Source: Lepturacanthus savala (lineage: Eukaryota; Chordata; Actinopteri; Scombriformes; Trichiuridae). From it: 64,000 nt of DNA. The position numbers were made by a program, and so were the translations under genes. Positions within the stretch are counted from its first letter, which is position 1; every line of letters begins with the position of its first letter. The notes beneath the pieces were generated by a model. That model had not been told where the DNA came from and searched no databases. It was given only the letters and a program-made list of their open reading frames with translations. Location: contig CM060470.1 in NCBI GenBank assembly GCA_030544235.1, forward strand, positions 22,756,356-22,820,355, given 5' to 3'. Below are positions 35,053 through 47,962 of this stretch, in pieces.

Positions 35053-37260
35053 AGCTAATAACTGAGCTCAGACCAGGGATGTATTATAGACCTGAAAAGG
35101 GTCTCAGCAGTCACGCCTATTTTTTCCAGTGGTCACTCGTGGTACTGCAACAAAAACATTCCATGCAACCCAAAATACATTTTTCCCATCGACCGCAATA
35201 GTAAAAGAGAAACCTGTGTTGACAGGACACCCCCAATTAAAACTTTTAATTGCCCTTTTAATTACAAATCTTTGTATCCCATATTTTTAAGTCATGGAGA
35301 TTTTATCCATCAAAAACTTTCCTAACAGACAGAAAAGTGTTGGATAAGTCTCTATTCCCAATGTAACGTCACAGCTGTGTGATGCAGCGCAGTTGTGCTG
35401 TATTTCTGGAGCAAGGACATTTTCGTAATTTATTTATTCTACTGATCAGTCTCTATGGGTCACATAATGCAGAACTAAAGCCAGAGGTCAGGACCTTTTT
35501 TGGCGTATGTGCCAGGCGAGCAACATCCATTGAAATTAGTTTTCTGTCCGGTATCCAGTTCTATAATACATCCATGGCTCAGACACACAGACAGGCTGTT
35601 TAGTGTATGACTGGGTTTTCCGTTTTCTGGCAGGCTGACCCTGGACACATGAGCATGGAGAGCATTACAATGACTGTGACAAAACACACCTACAGTGCAC
35701 TTATCTCAAATCATATTAATGCCAGTGATAGTGCTCCAGTTGAGTCACGCTAGTATTTTATCAACAACCACAAGCTGCAGCACAAGTATAAAAGAATAAG
35801 ATTTTCTATATTTTTCATTTTTTCCAACAAATCTCATGTACAGAGCCAAACCAACAATGAATCAATCCTACTTAAGGTATTGTGTGTTTATCCAAAGCCT
35901 GATTTATTGCATTCCTCCGTGCCGTAGACTCTGTGCATCAGCTTTGTTAAAAATAAGAAAAAAAAAATATAGAAAACTGGCAGCCTTCTCCTTTAAAATG
36001 TACTTTCAATTTGTCATCTGTTGCAGTTTAGGTGATATTTTGCACCTTGGGCGGCGAGATCCAAACATTTGTTTCCTGGGGATGTGGGAAGCTAATAACT
36101 GACTGATCGATCAGTGACTCGCAACTGCTGAGAGTAAATTCAAGTCAGGGTAGCTGAGATACTCTCTAATATCAGATCAGTTGGAAATCAATCAGTTAGG
36201 CTTAATATAAAAACTCATAATAAAAATATGACTCATTACACACACACATGCACCTACACACGCACACAGTTTGTAAGTCAGTTTGTAATTTTGAATTATC
36301 GCTCAAATCCCCACAGACCTGTCTGTCCACTTATTTTTTGCATTTTAAAATATAAAACCTCATTACAAAAACTGCCAATTCAGCCTAATCAGATTTAAAG
36401 ATGAGCAGCACCAAGTTTGTGATGCTCTCTCTCATGCACATTTATATTTCACTATTAATCTAAATATGGTTGTATTCTGAATTTAATATGGGTCAGGTAA
36501 ACAGCATATTATTGTGAATATTACACATTAGGCCTTCTTCCAACTGTAGCATTTTTTAATTTAATGTTATTGTTAGTAGCAATATTGTCCTTTCAGAATA
36601 AAAGGGAAAAAAAGAAAAAAGAAGAAATAAAAGAAAAATAAATAAAATAAAGAAAGAAGAAAAGAAGTGTTGGTTCGTTGAGTTCACATGTCCCATGGTG
36701 ATTTTGTATGGAGGAAACTCGAATTTCAAATTTTTCCTTTCACATATTCAAAGAAAAACACAGGACACAAAAGAATTATTTATCGCTTCATTGGAAAAAA
36801 AAATACTAACACTGACCTTCTACTACAACCCACAGCTGAATGCCGGCGGCTCACCTGCATAGAGAGAGATGAATGAATGAAAGAAAAAAACACAATGACC
36901 TGAATAAGAGTGTGGAAAATGTGTCATTAGAATTTAAAAAAGAAAGAAAAACACCATAAATGACTTTCACAGAGCTGAACAAGTCACATTTTCATTCATT
37001 TATTCAGTAACTGCCTTGATTTGTCCACTGATGCATCTTTTTTTCCCACATTCGCCTAATGAGCCAACTGCTGTGTAAAACCAATTATTCAGCCTTTGCT
37101 TTCCTTTTTCCTGTAAATGCAAACTGGTTCAATGGTGGACGTCTAATATCCAGTCAAACACAGTCAGTGTGTTTAAGGATTTTTACAGTATGAGGGTTGA
37201 GAAGGTGCATGGTGGCACACTCAGTGGCTCAGCTTTTGTGTTTCTGTGTGTGTATCCCTC
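35053..37260. other. Unique sequence, no gene
   Basis: No exon or known repeat. 36600-36665 is an A/G-rich low-complexity block. Confidence 0.5.
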
Positions 37261-37263
37261 TCT

Positions 37264-37265
<2 letters not shown>

Positions 37266-37335
<70 letters not shown>

Positions 37336-37340
37336 CACAC
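37266..37340. repeat. (CA)n microsatellite
   Basis: Pure CA for about 63 bp (37266-37328), then one G interruption and more CA to 37340. Confidence 0.97.
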
Positions 37341-37389
37341 TTATATACACATTCAGACATGTACTGTAGAAGAGGATGGGATTTACTTT

Positions 37390-38180
37390 CTAAAAATGGC
37401 CAGAGAGGAAGAGGAGGAGAAGGAGGAGGAGGAAGAGGAGGAGTGGATGAAGCTGAAGCTGGGTAAGTGAGAAGATACGTGGAAATGTACAAAGAGTCGA
37501 GGGGCGGGGGAGGGGAGGGGGATATATTTCGTTCTGAGCCGATATGTAAATGCATAAGCGGAGAAGAGGGACAAGTCATGAGTCATTGGGAGAGAAGTAA
37601 GGGAGGATAGGGAATCAAAATCAGACATAAAAAAAATTAAAATAAGAAAAATGGATGCCACAAACATCAAGAGATGCGGCAAGAGGCCAGAGAAAAAGAA
37701 AATAAGCTGTCATTTTTTTAAAGTAAGATTTATATATTTGCAGATCACAGTGGATGAACCAATAACTCAGATTATTTATTGAAGCCCAAATAAAAGGGAA
37801 TGTCAATTTTTCTTGTTGTGAGTGTGTGGGCTCTACAAGTACACAAACACACACACTCACAAAGTAGACTCGACCCGTCTGAAAAGCGGATGGCACAACA
37901 ATCTCCAGGGCACAATGCTTCACTCCACCCACTCATCTCCGCTGAGAGGATAGAGAGAGAAGAAAGAAGAGGAAAATAGAGAGGTGGGAGGGCATGGTGC
38001 TATTTAAAAAAAAAAAAAAGCAGCAAAGAGAGTGAAGAGGGACAGACAGACAGAGAAATGCCCAGAGAGGGAGCAGAGGCATGCAGAGAAACCAGCAGGC
38101 AAGACAAGGGAAGGAATGAAGTCGATGAAGTAAAAGAAAGTGGAGAAGAGGAGCAAGGGGGAGGAGGCGGATGACACAGC
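37390..38180. repeat. Purine-rich low-complexity cluster
   Basis: Long stretches on the plus strand are almost only A and G: 37395-37445, 37500-37525, 37945-38000, 38025-38065 and 38130-38170. They create spurious Glu/Arg-rich open frames. No splice-supported exon was found. Confidence 0.8.
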
Positions 38181-38844
38181 GGAGAAGAGAAGAGTGTACG
38201 TTTGCGTCACATCTGCAGCAGAGAAGAACTGCCTGACAGCCATCAGACGCCTCCTGAATGACAATCTCCTCCCGTCTCAGGTGGCTGGATTATCCGCCCT
38301 TTCTTTTCTTTCCTTTTCTTCTCAGAGAGGAAAAACATTCCTTCGTCCAACAACTGTCCTTCAAATCTCCAACGACGCCCCACGCATGATTTCACACCTG
38401 GTGATCTGTCTTTTCTAAGACAGTATGAGCTCAGGGAGCTTGTGTGTGTCAAGCCAATACCACGTCATCACGGTCGATAAACTATTACAGTGGAATCAAT
38501 GCTAAGCATGAAACATGGATTGAATACAGTCAAGGTCTGTGTGGTGTGACTTACAGTCACCGGCTGCCAGGGCGAGTAAAACAAATATAAAAGAACAGCT
38601 AACAGCCTTGTTAACGGTGAAGAGGGAATTCTCTAAATACGGTTTTAGACACAGCGGTTAAAACTGGTGAACAACACAGAGTACAGTAGGTTCACCTTAA
38701 AAACAAATTGACCTCGTGCAGCCAACATTGACTCAGCAGACGTCCGATGTCCAAAATCCTTCATCCTTTTAAAAGATCTGGTTCAAATCAACTGTTCTAA
38801 AGAGTGTATCCTAAAACTATGGCTACAAACTGGATCAAAAGTCA

Positions 38845-39222
38845 ATTTTACAAATGGTCAAAATATCATATTACAGTGTAACAGTGTTTTCGGACCTTAA
38901 ACAATGTAAAGAGACAAGATCAAATTCATTTAAAAACAAGTGTAAACATAATACTTATGTTTACACTTAAGAAGAGCTCAGAAATCAATATTTGGTGCAA
39001 TAACTCTTATTTTTAATCACAGCTTTCATGCATCTTGGCATGCTCAAGTCTTTACCATTGTTTTTGGGTGACTTTATTCCACTCCTGGTTCCTCTGTAAG
39101 CAGAATGAGGTTTGCATGTGTTGGAATTCATCAGATGCTGCAATGGAATGGCTTGTGTACATGTAGAGATGCTGATTTCAGAAAAAAATGCAGTGGTCTC
39201 TTGTTTTTTTCCAGAGATGTAT
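38845..39222. mobile_element. Tc1-type MITE, left end lost
   Basis: It matches the element at 40385-40882 from its middle to its right terminus: 'cacttaagaagagctcagaa', atcaatatttggtgcaat, 'gatgctgatttcagaaaaaa', and the terminus 'tgcagtggtctcttg' with ccagagatgta. The left terminal repeat is absent. It lies in the same orientation 1.5 kb from its relative. No transposase reading frame remains. Confidence 0.8.
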
Positions 39223-39479
39223 ATGAAAAACATTTGTCACCAGTGAACTTGTCTTGGGCGACATTATTTCATTTGGGACTTGGTTAAAAAAACAATATAA
39301 TAAAAAAATTATGAAAGTATCATTATACCCCATAGACATATTCTGTAGGATTCACAAACACACACACATCCGCACTTCCCCTTGTTTCATCTCACACTAC
39401 ATTTCACTTAAAATGGAGTGTATCGAGTGTGTGTGGGAGTGTGTGATTTGGATAATGTTGAGGAGTTAGAGACACCTTG

Positions 39480-39685
39480 TGGTTCTTTGACTTTCATTCC
39501 TCTCCTCTTCCCTGTTCACTTACTGAGGAAGAGTGGGAGATTAGCCTGAGAGAGATAGAGGAGATTAGGAAGAAGAGGGAGGATCATGACGAGAAGTCGA
39601 GAGACATGAGAGACTCGTGAAATGGAAGGAGACAGACGGGAAAAATGGGGAAGATGAAATGAGGAAGAGGAGGAGGAGAGTTGTC
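39480..39685. repeat. Purine-rich low-complexity block
   Basis: GA-rich plus strand with GAGGA and AGAGA runs, probably derived from expanded simple repeats. Confidence 0.75.
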
Positions 39686-40384
39686 CATTAAGCAACCGTT
39701 GGGTTTAGGTGTCCTTGGGCCTCTCTGGGCACTGTAGCCATTATATTACACTATAGTGCTACTACACAAGACCCATGCATTTCAAAATGTGTGCACAACT
39801 ATCAACTGTGTCTGTATGTGTGTGTGTATGTTTGTGTGTGTCCTGTCAGAGGTGAAGCTTGTGTTTACATGACAAATTGTCTCTCTTGTAGAGACACCAA
39901 TATGTCACACTCACACACCCACCACACACACACACAGGACTGCTGTTCCCAATATTGCCACATCAAAGCATATACACCTTTAATGAAAAATTCTGTCATT
40001 TTTCATGTGTCGAACCGTCTCCACCGTGACATGTGTACAAACTTTGCGGCTCAAATTTGAATAGAAAAACTATTACATCATCTTCTAAAAATGTCAAATA
40101 TCTGACACACATTTGGCAAGAAAGTCACGAGCTGTGATTCAAGGGAGATCTCAGAGAAATCAGGCTAATGTCATAACTCTGACGGGGACGTCCACGTCAA
40201 CATGATTACATCTCAGGATGCACACACATGCCTGTCTACACAATTTTTCATGGCGCTCATGTTGAGGCCTGGAGTTGACACACAGCACAATGAGAGTCTG
40301 CTGCCTGCAGGACTGTGGACCTTTTCTGTTACTGATATTTAAACAAATCAATATAGTGTCTGGGTTCATAGTCATACATGAATC

Positions 40385-40882
40385 TACAGCTTTGGAAAAA
40401 AATAAGAGACCACTGCAAAATTATCAGTTTTTCTGTTTTTTACTACTTATAGGTATGTGTTTGGGCAAAGGGAACATTTTTGTTTGAGTCTATAAACTAC
40501 TGACAACATTTTCCCTAAATTCCAATAAAGATATTATTGTTTATTTGCAGAAAATGACAAATTAAAATTAATTTAATTCAAATTAATGTAAAAAAAAAGA
40601 TACAATGTATTCAGAACTCAAACAATGCAAAGAAACAAGATAGATCAAATTAAAACAACATAATACTAATGTTTACACTTAAGAAGAGTTCGTAAATCAA
40701 TATTTGGTGCAAAAAACCTTAATTTGAATCCCAGCATTTATGCATCTTGTCATGCTCTCCACAAGTCTTTACCATTGTTCTTTTCAATTCAACAGACGCT
40801 GGGATGGAATGGCTGGAATACATGTAAAGATGCTGATTTCAGAAAAAAATGCTGTGGTCTCTTAATTTTTTCCAGAGCTGTA
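40385..40882. mobile_element. Tc1-type MITE with intact terminal repeats
   Basis: The 33-bp ends are inverted with three mismatches: tacagctttggaaaa... (40385-40417) and the inverse ...ttttccagagctgta (40850-40882). TA at the edges fits Tc1/mariner targeting. The 498-bp body keeps only the outer non-coding parts of a larger Tc1-like transposon; the transposase gene is deleted. The 'gatgctgatttcagaaaaaa' block before the right end is shared with 38845-39222. Confidence 0.85.
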
Positions 40883-41162
40883 TGTAAAAATCCACAAACA
40901 TACTAAACAAGAGCAACAATTTTTCACTAATATTTATACCTTGCAACCAAAATGAGGCCACAGGTTCAGCTGCATATGTGATATTATTCTTATTGAACAG
41001 AGGATCCTGTTTGGCCTGTACGTGGCTCTCAGCTCCAACCCAAATCTTTTAATTTAAAAAAGTAATTTCCTGACACAGTTGCCCACTGTAGTTTTTTAAT
41101 GGAGTCTATTTTGAGCTTGTGTGGATTAACACACAGGCGCATTTGGTGCCTCGTTATTTACA

Positions 41163-41189
41163 GTGTGTGTGTGTGTGTGTGTGTGTGTG
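41163..41189. repeat. (GT)13 microsatellite
   Basis: Pure 27-bp GT run. Confidence 0.95.
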
Positions 41190-41334
41190 GATTCACGCGA
41201 AATAAAGCTACACTAAGTGCTTGTGTTTATTGTAATGAAATGTCACCCAATGCAACAGTACCCACCAACAGGAGGTCCATGGCACAAAGGAATAAGCTTC
41301 ACCAGGCTTTGGAAACTATGAGCAATTATTTGCA

Positions 41335-41500
41335 TCATTGATTAATCTGGTATTTTTCTGCTTGATTGATTGAATGATTAATCACTTTGACTATAAAAGA
41401 TCAAAAGACTGTGAAACATGCTCATTATAATTTCCTACAGTGCAATGTGTTGTTTTGCCAAAAAACAAAATATAAAAACAAAAAGATCAGAAATTAATCA
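41335..41500. mobile_element. hAT-type MITE fragment
   Basis: 'tgattgattgaatgattaat' followed by cactttgactataaaagatc and gtgaaacatgctcattataatttcc follows the order of the family at 12650-12935. Only the left half remains. Confidence 0.5.
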
Positions 41501-41710
41501 ATCTGATACATGGGAGATCTTGATTTTAATCAAATTTTATTATAATTTTCCTGGATAAAACAAATGAATTCATTTTGTGATCCTGATCAGTATTTGTGAA
41601 TCTGAGCAGAACAAAAAGCAAGTGTAGATCTGATTTCATGGTGCCTCACTTCTCAGACCTATTTCTTTTTCTCTCTAGAGTTTTTCTGTCACTGCAGTCT
41701 GTAAGTCAGT

Positions 41711-41713
<3 letters not shown>

Positions 41714-41757
<44 letters not shown>
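41714..41757. repeat. (TG)22 microsatellite
   Basis: Pure 44-bp run, with further interrupted TG tracts to about 41930. Confidence 0.97.
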
Positions 41758-41761
<4 letters not shown>

Positions 41762-42568
41762 CATGTGTGTGTGTTGAACAAGGAAGCAGCAGATCTCTAT
41801 GTATTATGATTTGCTTGTGTGTGCCTGTCAGTGTTCTTTAAATATCTTATCTGTGGTTTGCTGTGTGTGTGTGTGCAGATGTGTGTGTGCGTGCACATGC
41901 GTACGTTCAGGTGCGTGTGCATGTATGTGCGTGTTAGCCCCCCCATGGTGCAGTAATGAGACATTGGCTAGACAGAGCTTTGGGAAGGTCATGCTAAATT
42001 GAGGCATTGAGGAAAGGAAGAAAAGATGGTGTGAGTCGAGTGACTGAGAGCTCCTAATGATGAATGACCAGAATAAACCTGTGTTAAATTAGCGGGCAAA
42101 TATCCCATAATGACCTAAAGGAGGAGAAGAGATACCGAGGCGAAGAAAGAATAGGAGAAGATGAGGGGAAGGGAAATAACAATAAAAATGCAGCAGAAGA
42201 TATGCAATTCAATCTGTCAGCTGTCACATTTCTTTTCCTGACAACTGTATCTTCTATAAATGATGTTCATATACAAATGATTTAATTTAGGACATGTGAT
42301 GCTGCCTGGATTCTGTTTGTTATCATGGCTAGGAGACATTTACACTGAATGTATAAATATATGTGAAATATTCTCTGTCTTTCACATCCTTCTGCATCCT
42401 TATTATTTCACTTAGTTAAAGTTGAGGAAAGTTAAAAGGGCATAAAATGGGATGCACTGACATTTTCAGTATTTAAAAAAAATTACAATTCCCAATTCAG
42501 AGATTTTGGAAAATGAGGCCTCTGCTCAGGTCTGAGTGAATCATAAAAGTATAATATGAAACAAAGCT

Positions 42569-42600
42569 AAAAAAAAAAAAAAAAGAGAGAGAGAGAGAGA
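42569..42600. repeat. Poly-A followed by (GA)n
   Basis: Sixteen A, then eight GA units; low complexity. Confidence 0.95.
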
Positions 42601-42609
42601 GTCACAGCA

Positions 42610-45600
42610 ATGTCCGTCAAGCACATTTTTTCAACATGATTAAAAGTAGAGTAAGTTTTCCACAATCAGGTCAGATTTAGCCACAAAATGTGAGCTTTGA
42701 AGGGGAAACAGATCATTAGGCAAGTGTCTGTGGCATTTAAAAAACAAAATATGAAGGAAATAATAGCAATAATGAAAAGCTTTTTTCTTTTCTTTAAGGA
42801 GAAAGAAAAATCTAATAAACACACTGCATCCTTACTGTCCTATCCTATTCATTTAATTAGTTTTTTGCGTTTCATAGATTCATTCATTCATTTCAATGTG
42901 GACCATGACGAGACTAGAGACACAAGTGCTTCTGGTCATGAACTGACCCTGCTTTCATCTGACTGACCTTTGACACATGAAATCATGAAGTTCTCCACTG
43001 TCCAGAATTTGAAGAGAGGGGGATTAACCTCTCACTGTGAAAATCTTGCCTATTTAAATTTTTGTTTTATAACTGTGCGGTGAAACAATACAAACAGCAG
43101 AGAAATAAAATATGCTGTTTGACAGCAGTGAGTGCACAAATGTATTCATTTTTTGGTGAATCCCGTTCAGTTGCTCCTCTGTTATTCTGCTGTGCCGTGG
43201 GAGCAGCTTCAGCACAGAGCTTCTCTGTCTCTGACTGTCATCGTCTGAAATGAGATTAGATTTATTCATAACCCACGCGTTTGTTTTTCATTTTGCTTTC
43301 TTAGTTAGGGAAACAAACCAGCAAAATGCTAAATACGGATTTTAACTGAGGTATTGTGTGATGCCTTACTGCAGGTGTAAAAAAAAGTGACACGTTTCCC
43401 TCACTTTGACAGATTTCACCGCAGATAAATGGTTCATCATGTTGCTTGAATTTTCCTCCTTCGAAGAAATGGGGGCTTGGTATGTATCACAAATCATGCT
43501 GCTGCTGTCTCTTCTTGTAAATTGTAACGAAGACTTTGAGTGTTTCTATCTGTCTGCTATGACTAACTCCACCTCCACATCAAGACAAACTGAAATCCTA
43601 TTGGAGTTAGTGAAGAAATGGTTCTCATGGAGGTCTTGGAGTCATAGATTCTGGTTCTTGATTCCTGTCCATATCTATTCATATTGTACATAATTAAAAC
43701 CCAAGGAGCAAACATCTTCTATGTTAGTACTACAAGAGCAAAGAAAACACAGTCAATATATATGTTTTTACCATAAATTCTCTAATATAGGCCACTATTC
43801 CATTAGTGGAAGGGTCTCTGGTGGTGATAATAACATTGGTGTACATTGTACACCAGTTGTACATTATACAAGTACATTGGTGCGGGTAATAAAAGCCGGT
43901 CTCTAATACAGGCTGGGGCTATGATTAGAAGTAACATCTTAAATGTCTAATTGAATGCAAAAAAATATACAGACAAGACTGTTTATCTCATTAGAAAGAC
44001 ACCAGAACACTGAAAATATCAGGCCACTGCTATGGGAGCCTGGTCATGTGACATGTACGGTGGCAGACAGGTCAAATAGCAAATCACTGGTAGGCTAACA
44101 CTGTTACCATGGCAGCTGCGGAGCTTGTTGTACAGGCTGGCGCAAGTGATGAGGAGATTACAGGGAGAGATGAAGAGGAGGAGAAAGTGAAGAGGAGGAT
44201 TGAACAGAAATGAAGTTTTTTTTAAAGGATGGTACTTTTTCAATAAATCAACTTTGTATTTTTACAGGTTCAAATAGAAACAAAATCTTGTTTTTCTTTA
44301 TTCTACTGGTAGTTTGTTTTGCTCAAACAGAAATAGAAGCCTGTCTGTAATTGTGGTTCTGGTTCTAATAAAGGCCTGGGCCTCAATACGCTTGAGTAAA
44401 TAAAGCCCCTGGCTGTTATTAGAGAATTTGCAGTAATTGGCCAATAAGGCTGATTCTGATTCTGACTCCTTAATATATTATATACAGATAACTGCTGCCT
44501 CTCACCTCTCTGATAGCCTGTTGGTCTGTTATGGGCAGAGGGCAGGATCTGTCCAAGCAAAGGATTTCTAAGTGGATTGTTGAGGCAACTGAAGAGGCAT
44601 ATAGGTCATGTCACTGCCTTTGACTCTTAATATCAGGGGCCACTCTCCACTTTGTGGGCGGTGCTGTGGGGGAGGAGGTCACTAACTCCCTCTAAGTGAG
44701 ATTTGGGCACCTTTGCCTCGGGTCAATGTCACTGCATCCCACGCAGCGGCAGCAGTTTTTTCAGGAAAACCTCAGGCCATCATTGGCACTGCGGTTTAGT
44801 GTTCAGCTCTACCTCTGACCGCCAGGAAGAATGAAATAGAACAACAGTTATGTATGTGCTGGTCCATGAATTATGGATGGCCGCCGGAGTTCTCTGTCAG
44901 TCGGACTCTCTGCGAGAAGAATGGGACATTTTTCATGATGGCTTATATACGCTAAGTCATCCCAGGTCACTTGTCACTCCGTTGATATGAAATACTCGAC
45001 CTGCATGTGCACGAGGCGGATAACATCCAGTGTTCTGCGTAACAGACACGAATAACAGGAAAGGTCTTTTGCTGCAGAACAGTTTGACCCTTGCGCCCTC
45101 CGCTTGACAGTTTGCAGTCAGAGCAGCTAATGACACACACCTGTTTTCACAGCCTTCACATAACAAACACACACAAACCAAAAACCACAATATCACAGCA
45201 GGTCTAAAGAACAGAAGCACCAGACTGGAATTGTCATGCTGGTCTCGGTCTGAACTAGACTCCTGTCCAGTGAAAAGGAAGGGCAGGAGCCTTTTCACCT
45301 TGTGGTCGTTAAACTTTAAAATAGTTCCCACCTGTCAGCTGTAATTTCACAGCCACCTCCACATTGTTCACCTCCATTTTTCATCAGGACCAGCTGTCCA
45401 TGGGGATATTCTGTATGGCTCGTGGCATGAAACACGTCTCCTGGAAATTAAATCAGATCAAAGTGCTTTAGTTGCCCAAACATACAGGGCTCAAGGTTAT
45501 ATTTTTTCTGACAGCAAGTACATTCCGTCCAAGAAAAGAAATTTTATATGTACACTATATGTAGAAAATATGCTCTTGTAGAATATTGCTCCCAGGTATT

Positions 45601-46060
45601 GGCTTTTTTTTTATCTCATCGCCCATTGAATGATTTATGAACAACATTCTATGAGTCATACACCACCTCATCCTTGACCTTGGAGGACACTGACCAGTAC
45701 AAACCAGGCCAGACGACAGCCCATTTTTTGTTTGTCTCTTAAATTTCTCAGCCAAGAGCTGTAAATCACTGTATTATTAACCGAGCTGCTCCACTGTAGC
45801 TGCTGCTGCCCGGTAACAAATCAGCGGGCGGTTGGGCCAGAATTTTCCTCCGATTAAACAAAGATAAAGCTGAAGTAATTGTTTTTTGGAGGCAAAGATA
45901 AATGATTATAAGTCAGCGCTCAGCTTCAATCAGTGATGTTAAAAACCACAAACCAAGCCACAAATCTTGTAACATAGACGCTTTTGTCTTCTACTTCTAG
46001 ACCAAGAAAGTGGATCTCATCGCTGCATTTCTGATGTCTTTACATTGATTTTTTTAATAC
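42610..46060. other. Gene-free stretch with possible worn repeat
   Basis: No exon. Around 43869-43920 and 44335-44420 lie related phrases ('taataaaagccggtctctaa' and 'ctaataaaggcctgggcctc'), with gagaaagtgaagagg between, suggesting a decayed DNA transposon I cannot name. 44690-44985 is unique and GC-richer. Confidence 0.35.
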
Positions 46061-46077
46061 TGCTGTTGTGTCATAAA

Positions 46078-46330
46078 GCACTGAATGGTTTATGCCCCAA
46101 AATACATTTCTGATCTGCTGCCGCATTATGAACCGTCCTCACCTCAGGTCGTCTGGGACAGATCTGCTTTCTGTCCCCAGAGTCAAAACCCAACACGGAG
46201 AAGCAGCGTTCGGGTTTTTATCCTCCACATATCAAACAAATTCCCAGAAAACCGCGAGTCTGCTGCAATACTTGGTTCTTTTAAAGCAAGGCTGATGAAA
46301 ATTCTGTTGGCTGCTGCCTTTCATTAATGA
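46078..46330 (+). pseudogene. Non-LTR retrotransposon ORF2 C-terminal fragment
   Basis: The translation switches frame twice. APKYISDLLPHYEPSSP is followed in the next frame by 'LRSSGTDLLSVPRVKTQHGE' (AAFGF), then back to NKFPENRESAAILGSFKARL. This is the tail of a LINE reverse-transcriptase polyprotein of the kind found in fish L2/Rex-like elements; the clade is not certain. The reverse-transcriptase core is missing, as expected for a 5'-truncated copy. Frameshifts make it a dead remnant. Confidence 0.75.
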
Positions 46331-47962
46331 AATTGATTTCTTGACTTGTAGCATTTATATTCATATTTCATCTCATTCTACTTTAGCTTATTTTTTATTT
46401 TCTATTCTCTTGAAGTGTAACTGAAGGTTTTTGGATGTTAAACCTTATCTAAAGGTTATTTTCCTTCAATGAACTAGATACATAAGAGCAAATTCTCAAG
46501 GCTCCATCTTCTTAAGGGACATTCTGATTCGCAACCCTTCATTTACACTTTAAAAACATTTTTTAAACCATAATTAAATGTACTTTTATAGTTTCTTTTG
46601 CTTTTTTTGCTTTTTTTTATTTTTTTACATGCAGCACTTTGATTTGCCTGTTCCCTCACTCTGCTCTCTTTAATTCCTTGAGAATCTCCTGTCACTGTAT
46701 CCGTGTCGCGTCCTTCACCTTCAAAGTTTTTCTTGCAATATAACTGTAATTTGAGGAATGTGATTTCTTCCGGCATGATGAAATTATTACCAACTCCCTT
46801 CGCGCTACATTAGCAGTCTCCTTACAGCTGCTGAATCAATGTCAGATACCACAGCTGTCATTCAGTAACCGGTGTCTTGCTGATGAATCCACATGGTTCA
46901 ATCTCTGTCGGGGTTGAAGCAGGCTTGCTGCTGTCAGTGTGATTAATGCAAGTCAAACTCCCTCTGGCACAACCCAGCGTTCACCTTTGTTCTTTTAACA
47001 AAGAGGTCAGGAACCGATTCTCTGACGGCAGGTAAAACCCAACTTAACAGACAGTAGCAACGTCGGACTGTGAAGTGCTTTAATAAGAAATAATAGTAAA
47101 ATCAAACAAAGATAATCCTTAAGGGAAAGATATTCTGAAAGTTTCACTAGAGGCTTTATGAAACAAGAAAGATGAAAATCAATTTAGGGACATCAACTGT
47201 AGCTGCAAATATATTATTAAAATAAAGCCACGAGCAGCAATAATCAACATCTGAGCAGATCACAAAAAAAGCTAAATTTAACACTTGACCAGAATAACAG
47301 ATGAAGATTACTAGAAATGATGAAAGAGTTTCAACTCAAGCTAAATGTTTCCAAGAATATTGCAAAACCATAAATTTTATTAATAAAACATCTCCTTGAG
47401 GTAAATTATTTTCATTATGTGTCTGAGTAGAGTAGAGTGGAGTTTACTATCAACCATATTGTTTTACCTTGGAATATGGTCCAGTATGTCCTTCCAGATT
47501 TTCATTTTATTATTTAAATAAAGTAACATTTGGAGCCATTGTTTCATTCTGCACTTTTCCAATATATTTGTCTTTTCATTGTTCATATTATGTTTTTTAA
47601 CCTCATATTTTTCATATTGAAACACAATGAAATTTATTTTACTTAGTTTTTAATTTGGAGGATTTGGTGGAAAGACATCAGTCGAATGTCAACTATTATT
47701 TGTGTAAATCTCTAAGAGAATATAAATGTATTTTCAGAGCAGTTTAATCTTGATTCTGTACAGAATTTACGCCAATATAGAGCCATTCATAAATACTGGG
47801 ACCTGCTTGTTTGAAGCTAAATAAATTCTGAAACATAAAAAACTAAAATAAAAAATAGAAGACAGAGCGTATGTGATTGTGTTTAGAAAGAAAGACAAAG
47901 AACTTAATAAATAATAAAATACATTTTCTATGCAATGTGGCAGCTGAAAAACCTTAAATAAA

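Noticed and set aside
38140..38418. 92-codon open frame after a purine-rich block
   Set aside because: Its charged start is simple-repeat composition and the rest has no family match.
40650..40906. Short open frame shared with 39105-39287 (DADFRKKC)
   Set aside because: The shared peptide is the translated terminal repeat region of two related MITEs.
44957..45331. 124-codon open frame, minus strand
   Set aside because: No recognisable domain, no splice context; length is compatible with chance at local composition.
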